Positions 32,952-44,187 of a stretch of 48,625 nucleotides of DNA are shown here, piece after piece. The stretch lies in NCBI RefSeq assembly GCF_001039355.2, contig NW_019775455.1, positions 276,065-324,689 on the forward strand, read 5' to 3'. Below the pieces are notes generated by a model, which made no database searches, had not been told where the DNA came from, and saw only the letters and a list, made by a program, of their open reading frames with translations. Positions within the stretch are counted from its first letter, which is position 1; each line of letters opens with the position of its first letter. The DNA is from Lingula anatina. Lineage: Eukaryota; Brachiopoda; Lingulata; Lingulida; Lingulidae. The translations under genes and the position numbers were made by a program.

Positions 32952-33135
32952 CTGTAGAAGTGGTTTCGGTGGAAAATAGTGCATTACGCAGCTGACCAAT
33001 GAATGCCGTAAAAAGTGCGCCATCGGTGGCGCGTGCGTGATGACCTTGATTGGCCACTACGGCCAATGTCCAGATGGCTACAGCCTGAAATTTTGCAACT
33101 TTTCCTTTTTTGGAAGTGTTATAGCAACAAAGTAG
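32952..33135 (+). pseudogene. EGF-like exon B with complete Cys-rich tail (TAG stop)
   Basis: Acceptor TTTTTGCCGCAG. Phase-compatible with exon A, it completes S-C-RSGFGGK, but the next codon is TAG where other copies have CAG. Beyond it the frame is open: C-ITQLTNE-C-RKK-C-AIGGA-C-VMTLIGHYGQ-C-PDGYSLKF-C-NF, ending TAG after IATK. So the ancestral protein had one EGF domain plus a tail with cysteines spaced x3, x5, x10 and x8. I know no named family with this tail. One stop per copy argues for recent decay. Confidence 0.65.
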
Positions 33136-33850
33136 AATTTTTCTAAATAAATTAAGCTGAATTTCTCAAAAAAAGTTATTTTGACATATTTTCACTTTTT
33201 CTGTTTAGTCTTTAATCACGAGGCACTGGGGTGAATAGTATTTAATTTGTATTTGGACATCACATTAAAGAAGTGGTTAAAATGCAAGGAATATAACTGT
33301 AGTCAGTATTTGTACACGAGGAATTTGACAAATAATGCAAAAGAAATCATAGTGCAGGAAACATTTTGGAACTCGAAATGCATTGGCGAGTTTTCTGTGT
33401 ACAATATTTTTCCTTAATTTAATTGAAAAAATACTATAACTGAAGCTAATGTATCCCGTTCTAATAAAGCAAACTAAATCAGACTATTTTTCCATCCATG
33501 TTTATGATATAAATTATAGAGCCTCTGATTTGCATTGCCTATTGGTTTAATATACGTATCTAGCATTCAAACGATTCCCAACAACGACAAAGGTAGTAAA
33601 ATTAGAGTTTGATAATGCAGTAAATACGGCGTATTTACTACAATCTTTATTGTGACCACTTATTGTTGAAATCAAAATTCACAAAAATGTCCAAATGCAG
33701 GAGCTGCACAATTAGCTGTGTGACGAGTTTCCTGTTTTCTTCCGTATGTTCAACTGGTCATGCTTACGCTGGAGAAGGGGGCCCTCTGAAGACAGGGAAA
33801 AAACATAAACATAGTACTGTTAAATAATGATCCATGGTATTTAAGGCAGG

Positions 33851-34092
33851 GTTCCCATGCCTAGATCAATCTCACTGGATCGACCCATCTCCAAGGGTTT
33901 TCTCACTAAATTGCTTTTAGCTTAAACGGCTCTGACACGCCTACTAAAGCCGCTAAACGATATTTAATTCTCCTCTAACAGCTTCAGTGGGCATGCGAAA
34001 CATCTAAGCCGCTTAAGTTGATAGCAATTTATTGAGAACCTCCTTGGAAATAGATCAATCCAAAGTTAGTACGATAATCTTTGGGAATGGTC
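33851..34092. mobile_element. Palindromic MITE, relative of the 223-bp family
   Basis: Ends GGTTCCCATGCCTAGATCAA and ...ATCTTTGGGAATGG. The arms fold on each other: CTCCAAGGGTTTTCTCACTA against the complement of AATTTATTGAGAACCTCCTT. About 240 bp. Confidence 0.6.
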
Positions 34093-34286
34093 TCAAACTG
34101 ATCATTTGCAACACGGTTGTCATTTTTTTTTTTTTTAGATTATTAAAATAATTTGTGTGCACATTTTATAGCTTGCCATAAATAAAATCACAAAAGTGAA
34201 TGGAAATAAACACCACATTTGACTATCGGAGTATGTTCAACCTATTTCTCCTTCCACCAACCCGTCCCTTCCCCCCCCCCCTCACT

Positions 34287-34312
34287 CCTCTCTCTCTCTC
34301 TCTCTCTCTCTC
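34287..34312. repeat. (TC)n microsatellite
   Basis: 13 TC units following a C homopolymer. Confidence 0.95.
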
Positions 34313-34560
34313 AAAGGATTTAAAAGGCCGTTCATTTCGTTTTTGCTTCGGTCTCTAAACTCATAACTTTGGGCAAACTGTATTTGCTATTAAAAAGTTT
34401 TCTGTGGTGGTGTTTTTATAAGCCATTAATTCACTCTCATAATTTCTCACAGCAATATCACCAAATTGACTTACAGAATTTACTAATAATCAACATTTTT
34501 TGTGTAACAAGTAGCTGGTTTAAATATGTATTTGTGAAAATACTGCTATGAACAATCTGG

Positions 34561-34694
34561 TCACAACACCTTTTTTCTTGGGTGATCAGCTGCAGAACAG
34601 CTGCAGCCATTGCAACTGCAAGCCCCATGGTCACTGCTACACGCGTTACCACAGCAGCTGCACGAAGCACGTGCTACACTTTGCCCGGCTGTGT
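34561..34694 (-). CDS. Secreted 8-Cys peptide gene 3, exon 2 (mature peptide)
   Basis: Acceptor T-rich plus GATATAG, phase 1, 134 nt, stop TGA after RKKVL. It lacks the Gly/Ala insert of gene 1: about ten residues precede CSCCGNAC...ACSCNGCSC, with spacing C-x-C-C-x3-C-x6-C-x-C-x2-C-x-C. The tail HPRKKVL is basic. The intron to exon 1 is 704 bp and contains a conserved block (about 34825-34930, damaged here) and a T/G homopolymer. Precursor 63 residues. Role unknown: a secreted disulphide-rich peptide, with antimicrobial or signalling function both conceivable. Confidence 0.75.
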
Positions 34695-34824
34695 CTATAT
34701 CAAAATAAAGAATGGAAAATATAAACATGTTACTGAAAGTATTATTTTGCGCGTAATTTCTCAATTCACATGTTAATTAGAGAAAATAACACGGAGGACT
34801 TAAAATGTGTTCTTTCTCATTTTG

Positions 34825-34930
34825 CTTAGGAGTGGTGCTAGTAATGGGTGGCACCAGCTGTGCCCTTTCCGAACTCCAATTCCTAGTCTAGATAAAATTC
34901 AATTTCTAACTGGTACTTGTTTGTAGTCAC
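34825..34930. repeat. Conserved intronic block, copy 3 (internal deletion)
   Basis: GTGCTAGTAATGGGTGGCAC, then a deletion that closes the plus-strand frame (VMGGTSCALSELQFLV-stop). Confidence 0.5.
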
Positions 34931-35398
34931 AATTTTTTTTTTTTTTTTTTGGGGGGGGGTTAGTATGTTTTTGAGATTGATCTTTAAAGAAGCGACACCC
35001 CTCATAGAAGAGACTAAAATGGTTTCACATATATTTTAAAATAATTTCTAACTTGACAGTGTCAAGATAATTCATGGAAATGCAAATTTAGGCACAATTA
35101 TTTGGTTCACTTTGTGTTTCAACGGGAAGCAAAATTAGTTAGTATTAGCACTCACAACTGCCTATCTACAATTTTTGAATTACTTAAGTATTTTACATTT
35201 TTAGTATATCTTATTGGGTGTGATTTTGATCACAACCTCTTTTTGTCAAGTGACGACATACCAATGTAACATTTCTAATTAAATCTCTCCTAAGCGGAGA
35301 TACCGTCTGCCTAGATTACGGACTCAGTTTTGGCGTATCTCTTTTCTTTGCGTCAGTACTTAAGCTTCAAGTCATTATAAATACTATGTGTCTCTTAC

Positions 35399-35456
35399 CT
35401 TCTATGATAACAGCGGCAAAGAGCACTAACAGCACAAGAAGAACGCAAGGCTTCAT
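35399..35456 (-). CDS. Secreted 8-Cys peptide gene 3, exon 1 (signal peptide)
   Basis: ATG at 35456, MKPCVLLVLLVLFAAVI then Ile-Glu, donor G|GTAAGAG, the strongest donor of the family. Phase 1 matches the acceptor at 34694. A TATA-like CATAAATA lies at 35528-35535, about 79 nt upstream; the first T of the box is changed to C, so this promoter may be weaker. Confidence 0.8.
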
Positions 35457-35527
35457 TGTTCCAATGGAATTTGTCCTAGCAGGAGACTGGATCAGTTCTC
35501 TATGATGAGATTTGCAACCCAAGCCGC

Positions 35528-35535
35528 TATTTATG
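35528..35535 (-). promoter_or_regulatory. TATA-like box of Cys-peptide gene 3 (CATAAATA)
   Basis: Occupies the position of TATAAATA in gene 1, with one substitution. Confidence 0.55.
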
Positions 35536-36184
35536 CGTTTCTGTGCAAGCAAATCCCTATCAATCTTCAGCAAGGAAACACAGAATAACATTGTCATGAA
35601 ATATGGTCCCGGCAAGGTATTTTCTGTTTCAAACTTTTCTTAATCATTTATACACGGTGAAATGCAATAAAATAAAATAATTATCATTTGTCAAAGCGAC
35701 GTCTAAAAGCAGAAGCGCTCTCTCATTATTTTCTTTTTCTCCTTCTTTCAGTTCCTAACCTAAACAATTTTGCATACATTACTTTTCTGTCGTGGTAAAA
35801 ATCCTATTTATTACATGCAAATGATAGGCACAATTTAATTTGATTTTCATTGTTACGTTATTTTAATTTCAAATCTAAAATGTTTATTTGGTAAGGGAAA
35901 TCTACGCATAAGATACATGTAAAAGCACGCAAAAGATGCACTTGCAATAGAAACGTCGTATTCACATCTTTCGTACAACTTCTGAAACGTGCTGTGAATT
36001 AACCTTAAACTAAATAAATAAAAATAATAATTAAGTTGCTTTTTAATGTTTATTTTATTTTACTCGCAACTTATATTTGTGGAATTATAAATGCCACTTT
36101 ATTTTCTTCTTATCTTATTGGAAACCGACCCCTGAAATTTACTGAGAAAATCAGACCGTCCCGCAATGTATTCTATGTCTCCTC

Positions 36185-36296
36185 ATTAACCCAAGTGAAA
36201 GCATAAGTAAAGGACAAACACAAACATAGTGTTCGAAATTTGGCCTGTATTGGCCACTTTTATTGAAAGGTCCCCCTAGTAAAGAATGATGTTATA
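36185..36296. repeat. Short interspersed repeat, inverse copy of 22468-22745
   Basis: Shares TAGTGTTCGAAATTTGG and TTGAAAGGTCCCCCTAGTAA with the complement of the 22.5-kb copy and lacks the hAT MITE found there. Confidence 0.7.
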
Positions 36297-36299
36297 AAA

Positions 36300-37900
36300 A
36301 AGACATTCATTTGTCTTATGGAGTATTTTGTGGCTGGTAAAATATACCTAAAAATTTCAAGTTTAAGACAATTCACTTTAGTTTTCTTTTTGTTTTCTCT
36401 CTGTTGCCAAGCAAATACGTAGATTGTTATATATCAGTTCACTACTGCCGCCCCTATTGATAACATAAATGCAATATGTGTATATATGAAATTTTATCAG
36501 TCTTCAACAAGGAAACATACAGAATAACGTCCAAATGACATATGGTCCAAGCAATGTATTTTCAGTTTCAAACACATTTCCTTCATCATTATTACACAGC
36601 TCAACGCAATAAAACCATTATCATTTGTTAAAGTGTCTTCTAATGACAAGTATTACCTACTTTTTCAAAGTTCTTCCTGTTTAATGCAATCTACGAGCAC
36701 ATTTCTTTTCCCTACAAGTATACAAGCTTCCCTCTGCCTTTAATACACACGGAACTATTTCGAAAATAAAGTCAGCCGTTCTTTGCCATTGTAGTAAAAT
36801 CGTCACAGACACACAATAGTAATTTTAAAACGATTTAATCTAAAAACATCTGCTTTTGATTGGTGAGGAGTATGTTAGTTTCTAGCAAAGGAACCTACCA
36901 TGTGCATGATAAACAAAATGATAAATCCAATGGAAATTAGTCAATTAGTTTTGTTTATAGACAGTTAATTAACACCCGCTAGAGATGCCAATCATGTGTC
37001 CTCATTATATTATTGCGCTCCGCATCCGAGGTGGTATGTAGGCAATTAAGTTTCAAAATTTCAAAGACAAGTAATACATGTAAGGCAGTTATAAAGCCCA
37101 AGGTCACCTTCGGTGGAAATTTCAGCAGATATGCCTTAAATCGATCACCAACGTGACAACTTCATAATTTATGAACCCGTTTTCAACTTGTAAATATTCA
37201 TGTTTCCTCATTCCGTTCACAAAATATAAAAATAAGTTTGGGATTAATGGAAAACTTTTGGAATTTCCAATTATTTTTTTCTATTTTGTTGAATAAGGTA
37301 TAATGTTTATTGCGTGTCAGTTTCCAAACGTCGTGCAAAAGGCCAATGATCATTTTAAACGTGGTGTGCTTATATAGCATTATATACAGGGCGGTGTAAT
37401 GGCACTTATTTTGAACTGCGTGGAAACATCTCACAGAAAGTTCCTTTTTGGTGTTGCTTTATGTTCACGATAAGCTGTTACATGCACAAAGGTGCCAACC
37501 GTCCTGAAGGTTGTGGGTTCTTCTTTTAACCTATCTTAGTAATGATCTATGCATTACATATACTAGGTTAAGATAACGAGGTATTACCAGTATTACAAAT
37601 ACAACAACGGTGGATTTTACGCTTTTTCCCACGCAGCATTACTGGCTGGCCCATCGAAAATGGCTTATGTGCACACCTTATTTTCATTACTTATTACCTG
37701 CGTAGGCCTATATCACTATTCTGCTATAACTATATTGCTATTTATATAAGCTATAACTGCCAGCGCATGTGGTGGTTTTCTGCTCAAATTGTACGCTGCT
37801 TTTAAAATACGTCTCGTTAAAAAGAGCCACGTGTATTTCTTTCAGTGTTCCTTGAATTAGAGCAAACTGCATACAGTAGTTTATGACTTAGGAACTGCTG
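36300..37900. repeat. Cassette spacer, no gene
   Basis: Homologous to 19650-21330 and 30450-31890. No frame is conserved. Confidence 0.6.
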
Positions 37901-37906
37901 TTGAAG

Positions 37907-38932
37907 TCACGAATCCACGGAGGTTTCGGACTTTTTAGAACAGATGTATCTCAAATACTTCCGGAACGACTTCCGAAGTCCATATATGGCAAAGTTGAAG
38001 ACGGGCACCAACAATTTAACGGACACAGTGAAGGGGACGAGATACACGACCGCCTTTCGGAAAGAACTTGGCAGTTTCACGGACAGTGCCATCATGGCCA
38101 GGACGACATCTACAGGTATGTTTGTCACGACGAACACCATGATTAGGATAATAATTACAATGGTGACCTCTCGGCTAGGTTTGGTGGCGTTTTGGAGTGC
38201 GTCCCCGACACGTCTATCACTGGCCCAAACAGTTAGGAGGATACGGACATTGGTGTATACCAGAATGCAAAGCGGCACTACAGAAACTATCACCAGGTGG
38301 AACCCAAACATGTAGACTTCAGTAAACATGGGCCACTTCTTCAGCCGCATGCGAAAACACGAGCCACTGGCGCAGGGCGCTAGGGTGGCAGACTCAAATG
38401 CAAACAGCCTTGGCAAGTTCATGGCTAAGGCAAAAAGAACCAGCCCAGCCACGCGACGGCCCCATTGTTTCTTCTTACAAAATGTCAGCGCTAATGTGGA
38501 CTTGCACATGATAATGAATCTGTCTACAGCTATATAGACGATCAGGTATTCGGCAATGAGATTAGCCGACTGTAGTATGTACCACATGTACGGGAAAACC
38601 TGTAAGTAGACATAGATTGCGCTTTCAAACCCATGAAAGACGGAGTAGAACCATCGTACCGAGAAGACTGGAATACTTGTGACTGCGTAGGCGGACTCGG
38701 CCACTGTTTGGCAGATGAGAAGAAATGAGGTGGAGCTGAGCTGCTTTGATTCCTTGACTAAACCGTGTATTAAAAGACCGCTGAGGACAAGTCCCATAAT
38801 GCACAGGAATAAATTTGTAACGCCACCGGTAGCGAAGAAATACATATTCATTTCCGCCGGCTCCGGCCCGGTCTCGTTGTTGTAGACTGTGTCTATAAAG
38901 TCTGAATTGTTTCCTTGGCCTGTATCGTTCAT
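37907..38932 (-). CDS. Rhodopsin-class GPCR, FMRFamide-receptor-like, intact
   Basis: A 341-residue single-exon receptor at the plasma membrane. The N-terminus (1-34) has N-x-S/T sites at N2, N8 and N19. TM1 is about 35-58, TM2 67-92, TM3 108-136 with VDRF (136-139) in place of DRY, TM4 160-178 ending NLPRLFAFE, TM5 206-228, TM6 255-280, and TM7 295-318 with NFAIY in place of NPxxY, then a basic helix-8 region. The NxPR-F-E motif after TM4 and the DRF variant fit invertebrate FMRFamide-receptor-like peptide GPCRs; the ligand is unknown. No cysteine is found just before TM3, so the usual disulphide to loop 2 (C187 or C192) is missing. The ATG is the first in frame, preceded by unrelated sequence. 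Two truncated copies lie at 21.3 and 31.9 kb. It could also be a non-signalling decoy, but the frame is fully open. Confidence 0.85.
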   Translation of the reverse strand: MNDTGQGNNSDFIDTVYNNETGPEPAEMNMYFFATGGVTNLFLCIMGLVLSGLLIHGLVKESKQLSSTSFLLICQTVAESAYAVTSIPVFSVRWFYSVFHGFESAIYVYLQVFPYMWYILQSANLIAEYLIVYIAVDRFIIMCKSTLALTFCKKKQWGRRVAGLVLFALAMNLPRLFAFESATLAPCASGSCFRMRLKKWPMFTEVYMFGFHLVIVSVVPLCILVYTNVRILLTVWASDRRVGDALQNATKPSREVTIVIIILIMVFVVTNIPVDVVLAMMALSVKLPSSFRKAVVYLVPFTVSVKLLVPVFNFAIYGLRKSFRKYLRYICSKKSETSVDS

Positions 38933-38939
38933 TCTGGCG

Positions 38940-41900
38940 ATGAGGTGTTTGAATTATTATGCGGCAGTTAGTTAATGTGTCTCCGGGAAGGTTTTGCGTT
39001 CTCCGTTAAGATTAAATGTGAATCATCCACTGAAATCTAAAATCGTCTTTTTATGATGAGGTGTGTATTTTTTTCCGCTGCACTAAAAAGCTCAAATTTG
39101 TTCAGAAACCTCTATGTACAGTTCCAAAATTGAAAGTGTTCCTCGGATACAGAATCAGATACAGAATTTGGTCTCTAGGGTGTCTTACTAAATCGACTGT
39201 CTCTTGTTTAAATCAATAACAAAATTAGTGGCATAGCGAATACCTTTCTCGTCGTTGAAGGTCTTCTGCTTTCAAGGCAGCACTTTTTGTGCTGATTCAC
39301 AATGTAGGAAAAGTCAACCTTCGTCCTGAAATGGAAACCGGAAATTAGTTTTCTTATACTGCACTGCTTTGAAATGGTTTCACAGTAGAATAATTCAGGT
39401 CTATCCAATCTTGGATGAGATTTCCCTGGTGAACAATTATTTCCTGCTAAGTATGGATGACAGTTTCGTAAGGGTGTTTTTTAGGTTTTCTGTTGAATTC
39501 ATATTTCTATCAAAGGGTTTAGATGGAAATATCTTTTCCCAAAATAATGTAAAAGCAGTTATTCCTGTTCACTGAACTATTTTATCTAACTTAATTACAA
39601 GGTGGCATACATTTTTTTTCAGTTTCACAGTAATTCTGTTATATCCTTACGACTTTCGAAGCACGGTGTTTTATAAGAACAATTTAGATTTTCACACTGA
39701 CCATTTAAGGTTGGTACGGTAAAAACGGAAATGATGCCCTTGCTGACATCAAACTGAAACGTGTATGCGTGCCGTTTCCAAGTTCAATTTATAGACGTGT
39801 GCTACAACTGTTAATGTAGTCTTGAGGGTAACAGTAGAATAATTGACACGTTTCTGAGCCCGACATTTAAATGAGAAGTTTTTTTAGTAAATTTCACGAA
39901 ACAGTTTCTTTGCAACGGAACCCCATCATGTTAAAGGATTTCAAAAATTAAATTACTTAAAAATAAATTGTCTTTGTCCTTTTCGTACAAATCTATCTTG
40001 TTTTCCCAACTTTAACGTACGTTTATCGAGTTGGGTTGTCAGTCCTATATATGACATGACGCACTATATTTTGTTTTTGATACTGCTAAGAATATTTTGC
40101 CCTTTCCCGTGTGGGCCCCACTTAGCAAAAAGAGTAATCCTCTACTTTGTACGCTGGCGTGTTGGTCTTTCCATTGATTTTCCTTTATGTAATTATTACT
40201 CACTGAATGTAAGCAGACACACATGTACCGTATACAATTACATTCGCAAAATATGCAAAGCAACAGGCAACGTGCCTCTTTACATTGGGGTCATAAAAAC
40301 GTGGTGATAAAATGTCATTTAAATGATACAGGGGACTGTGGTGTTAAATAATTTTTAACAACCAAATGTGTGCATCATATAATCTAAAATTGATTTATTG
40401 ACACGTCTCTATGTTTTACTAACTCACACAATAACAAACCGAGTATAAATGTTCTTGCAGAGGGAATTTTAGATTAAATCAAAAATTTACAAATAGACTT
40501 TTATTATAATTGCTGGTATAGCTTAGGTATTATTATCTATGGAAATGTACTTTACTGATTAAAAATAAATTTATGCCAAGCACAAGATACTGAGTTGCAA
40601 TTTACAAAATAGACCTGTAAACGAGCGATTTTTGTAATCGAACGGATAAAGATGCCATATGGATCCTAAAAACACCCAGTGATTTAAAAAGAAGGTATGT
40701 AAACACTCCGGCACCTGAACGGTGATCTATGTTGAGCTTTCTACATTAAAGTAAAACTTGTGATCTGTCCCTGTAACTGACCAAAGGTGATATGATGAAC
40801 TTCAAGATCAAAATTGCACCTAAATAGCTACTTACACAATAATGACACTTCAGATCCTCTAAAACACCTGTCAAACTAATTAAAATATCCATTGTTTGAC
40901 AATCACATTGAAAATGTATAGGATTATAATTATGAAATAAAAGGACAAAAGTTTGTCAATCATTTGAGGTAAAGGTCAATGTACACCCTAATGCTAGCTG
41001 TGTTTTGTGTGTATTCAAGCCAACTAGATGCTGATTTGCAATACTAATAGTGTATAGTAATACCCCTATAACTATCAAAAGCATTTTTTCTAAAACGCGA
41101 TCTCTTTGAAATTATCAAACTGATGAACGCTAGGCAAATCAATCGAAGTTCATTCAGCTCAAAGAAGAGGTGCTGTCAAATTGCACTAAAAAATAGATCA
41201 ATTTCTTCTAAGTGCCGTATCAGTTTTGTGTCAATGACATTAATCCATTTTTCTTTATGATATAACCATGCACTCAATTCAATTGGAAACAACGTTCTAA
41301 TTCTTTTAAAAGAAAATGGATTAATTTGGGTAAACGTTTTCCGTGCGTGAGGATTTTTTTCCATTTACTGGTTAGATAATACGGAAATAAACAGTTTGAT
41401 GCTTTCCGATCATGCTGTCGCATCAAAACACTTCGGTGTTGACTTGCTAATTCCAGCTGATGGCTAGACAACTGCATTTAAGGGTGAAAGATCTCAACAG
41501 TTCTCTTTCTATACTATCTGTCAACGCTGTCTTATCGCCAGTTTAAACACGGCCATAAGCACTGCAGTCCAGTGCTAGGAAACTTTCTTGAACGGCTTGA
41601 AGGGCATTGAAGAGGCGAAATAACGCTTTCGTTTAATGCAACAGCGTGACTGTAGGCTCATATCCCCTAAGAAAACGAAATTTTAAAGACGAAAAAATAA
41701 AACAAACACTCTTACCAGAGTGCTGTTCGGTTATCGTCGTCAATGTCAATTTCCACGATAAAACCCTAATAAGAAGTTACGTCGGAGACCGATTCACTTT
41801 CCAACACTAAGTTACAAAACAGCAAGTTTGACGTTTGACTCTGGATTACCTTGTGTGCAGAAGCAAGTAGAGTGATGAATAAAGCAACACAAATTTTGAG

Positions 41901-42000
41901 CTCAATTAAAAGTATTTATTGTTATTGCACTAACATTGAAACAAGCAGTTCACATAAAAGAAATGCGGGAAAGCCGTTTTACCAAATGTTGGTCTTTATA
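38940..42000. other. No gene recognised
   Basis: AT-rich sequence upstream of the receptor. It should hold the receptor promoter, but no clear TATA element was identified. Short ORFs (for example 40056-40307 and 41176-41364) show no motif or repeat support. Confidence 0.4.
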
Positions 42001-42007
42001 TCGTATC

Positions 42008-42174
42008 CAGGCCCGTATCCAGAAATTTCAAAAGGGGGGTTCTTTTTCTGAAAAATGGACCTTTTCCCATAAAAACTTCATGTACATAAATCAAATTTTA
42101 CTCAGAGTGGACCTTTTCCCAGCAAAAGGGGCGGTTCTTTTGAACCCCCCGAACCCCCCCTGGCTACGGGCCTG
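42008..42174. mobile_element. 167-bp MITE with CAGGCCCGTA ends
   Basis: Ends CAGGCCCGTATCCAG and TGGCTACGGGCCTG, flanked by a perfect GTATC repeat (42003-42007 and 42175-42179). The interior holds inverted TGGACCTTTTCCC/GGGGCGGTTC words. No ORF. The superfamily is uncertain. Confidence 0.75.
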
Positions 42175-42319
42175 GTATCGAACACCCTAAAGGACCTAGT
42201 TTTCCTAATTTTTGTGCCGTGGCCATCCAAATTTGATTCTTACGGACATCTGCTATTAAAACCGAAAATACTCAAATTTTGTCGCGAATTTTAAAAAAAT
42301 GAAGTATCTAATATTTCGG

Positions 42320-42540
42320 AGAAAGTAGAAGCAACGACGATAAAGGCAGCAAAATTAGAGCTTTGTCGATGCAGTAAATACAGCGTCTTCACTACAATAT
42401 TTATTTGTTCAACCCAAAATTCACGAAAAAAAGGCCAAAATACTGCAGCTTTCGTTAAGCTAAGAAACTTGTTTCCTTTTCTCAGTATGTTAAAATGGCC
42501 ATGCTTCCTCTTCATAGCATGGTAGACTGAAAACTAAGGT
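42320..42540. repeat. Outlying fragment of the cassette spacer
   Basis: AACGACGATAAAGGCAGCAA...ATGCAGTAAATACAGCG...AAAATTCACG parallels 33590-33780 and 27000-27130. The array therefore once extended past the intact GPCR. Confidence 0.6.
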
Positions 42541-43046
42541 GGTATTATAAACCATGCAGTAATGAATTGTGTACTCTAACTGACCTGTAGAATGCATTAC
42601 TTTTCTTAATTTGCATTAACTACATTTTATGATAGGACAAAAAGCGAATGAATGTAGGAATATAGCAAAATTGATAATATCGCTTTTAGCGTTTCGATGA
42701 AATGCAAATACTTATTGTATGTCAGATAACACTCTCGCTGCCATCCTCTCTCGATCGAGTGTGCATCGAGTATGCATGTCCACAAGAGTTTGACGTTCAA
42801 GGTACCGCCGTGTCAAATATTCAAGGCAGCGATCTGGCACAGCTGCGAATAAAACGATACAGCACGTCATCTGTTCGTCATCTTTTCCATACAGGCATTT
42901 TTAAAACTATTTGCTTCGCGATTGCATTTTAGAATGTTATGGCTGGTTAGCATTCGTCGCGGGATGGGTTCCAGGGATAGGTCCTGCCCCTACCTCCAGC
43001 CTCAGACGGCCCTTTTCAACCGTGCTCCTGCTAAAATCAGTAAGGG

Positions 43047-44187
43047 CCCCTTTACACTGGACGGCGTCCTTTCTGCGTCCCTTCTGCGTTCAAAAATGCG
43101 GTCAGGACGCTCAACGGTCGCCAAAGCAATTAAATCGTGTCTCAGTGTAAAGGCGTCTGCGTCCCTTGTGCGTCCTTTGAACGGCCGAATTTTCCCTGCA
43201 AAACTGCGAGCAACCTGCTTGCCTCCACTGTACGTCCCCTGTGCAACCCAAGCACAGGGGACGTACAGTTTGAGCGACTATTGAGCATTCTTGCTGCGTT
43301 CTCTGTACCTTCATCGGCGATCAGTGGCGTCTATTCTACGATCATTCTGCATCCTGCTTGACCGATGAGCGTTGTTTGGGCGTCCTTCTCTATATTCTAA
43401 CTCATATTTTTTCATCGGTTCTAACCTGGTCATCCAATAAAGAACATTTCCAGCACAGAAAACAAATAAATGGGAATAAACGTTTTAAACTACAGTGATG
43501 CAAGGTCTACATGGACTCATATAATCAGCCAGATGCTCATTGTTATCCTTATAAGAAGGATGGACAGGCGCCGAAAACGAGAAAGTATGACAGACACAAC
43601 AAGGAATGTTTGAATCCGTTTTCAAATGACGCATTCTGCAAAAAGTTCTGACAATTAATGCATCTTGTAAAAAAGGCAAAATATTCGTTTTATAATAACC
43701 TCAAAAAAATGGATAGTTTTATGAATTTTAGGGGAAAAAACAATCGGAGCCTGATATGAGGCCACTGTTGCCCTTAAAATTCCTGTCAGGTGAAAAATAC
43801 CTCAGCACGGCCCCGTTTGAGAGCGAAAAAAATTATGTTCCACGTGCCAAACACTGGACGATCTTTGAGTTTTCATTCTGCAACCAAAGCGATGCTTGTG
43901 CCTCCTTTCTACGACCGCGGCGATGCTTGTGCGTCCTCTCTGCGACCACGGCGATGCTTGTGCGTCCTTTCTGCGTCCATTGAGCGACCATCCTCCATGG
44001 CGTTCTCTCTGCGATTGTTTTGAACATGCTCAAAACTTCGCGGCGTCCATGGCGTCCTCGGCGATGCTTGAACGTTCTTTGTGCGACCTTGGCGATCACT
44101 GTGCGTTCTTTGAGCGTCCGACGGCGTCCTGGACAGTTTCATGGTCGCACAAAGGACGCAGAAAGGACGCCGTCCAGTGTAAAGGGG
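43047..44187. mobile_element. 1.14-kb element with CCCCTTTACACTGGACGGCG ends
   Basis: The left end CCCCTTTACACTGGACGG and right end CCGTCCAGTGTAAAGGGG are perfect inverses, extending into GCGTCCTTTCTGCGTCC. The interior is full of GTGCGTCC/GCGACC words on both strands, including three 31-bp tandem units. The ORFs inside (42922-43284, 43896-44198 and others) follow these repeats and are not a transposase. A further right end is at 44328-44390 and a left end at 48392-48410. Confidence 0.7.
43890..43978. repeat. Three 31-bp tandem units
   Basis: CGATGCTTGTGCGTCC followed by TYTCTRCGACCRCGG, units at 43890-43920, 43921-43951 and 43952-43978 (partial); diverged relatives continue to about 44115. 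Confidence 0.8.

Noticed and set aside
43890-43978. Possible CRISPR-like repeats
   Set aside because: The units are contiguous without spacers and lie in a eukaryotic transposon.
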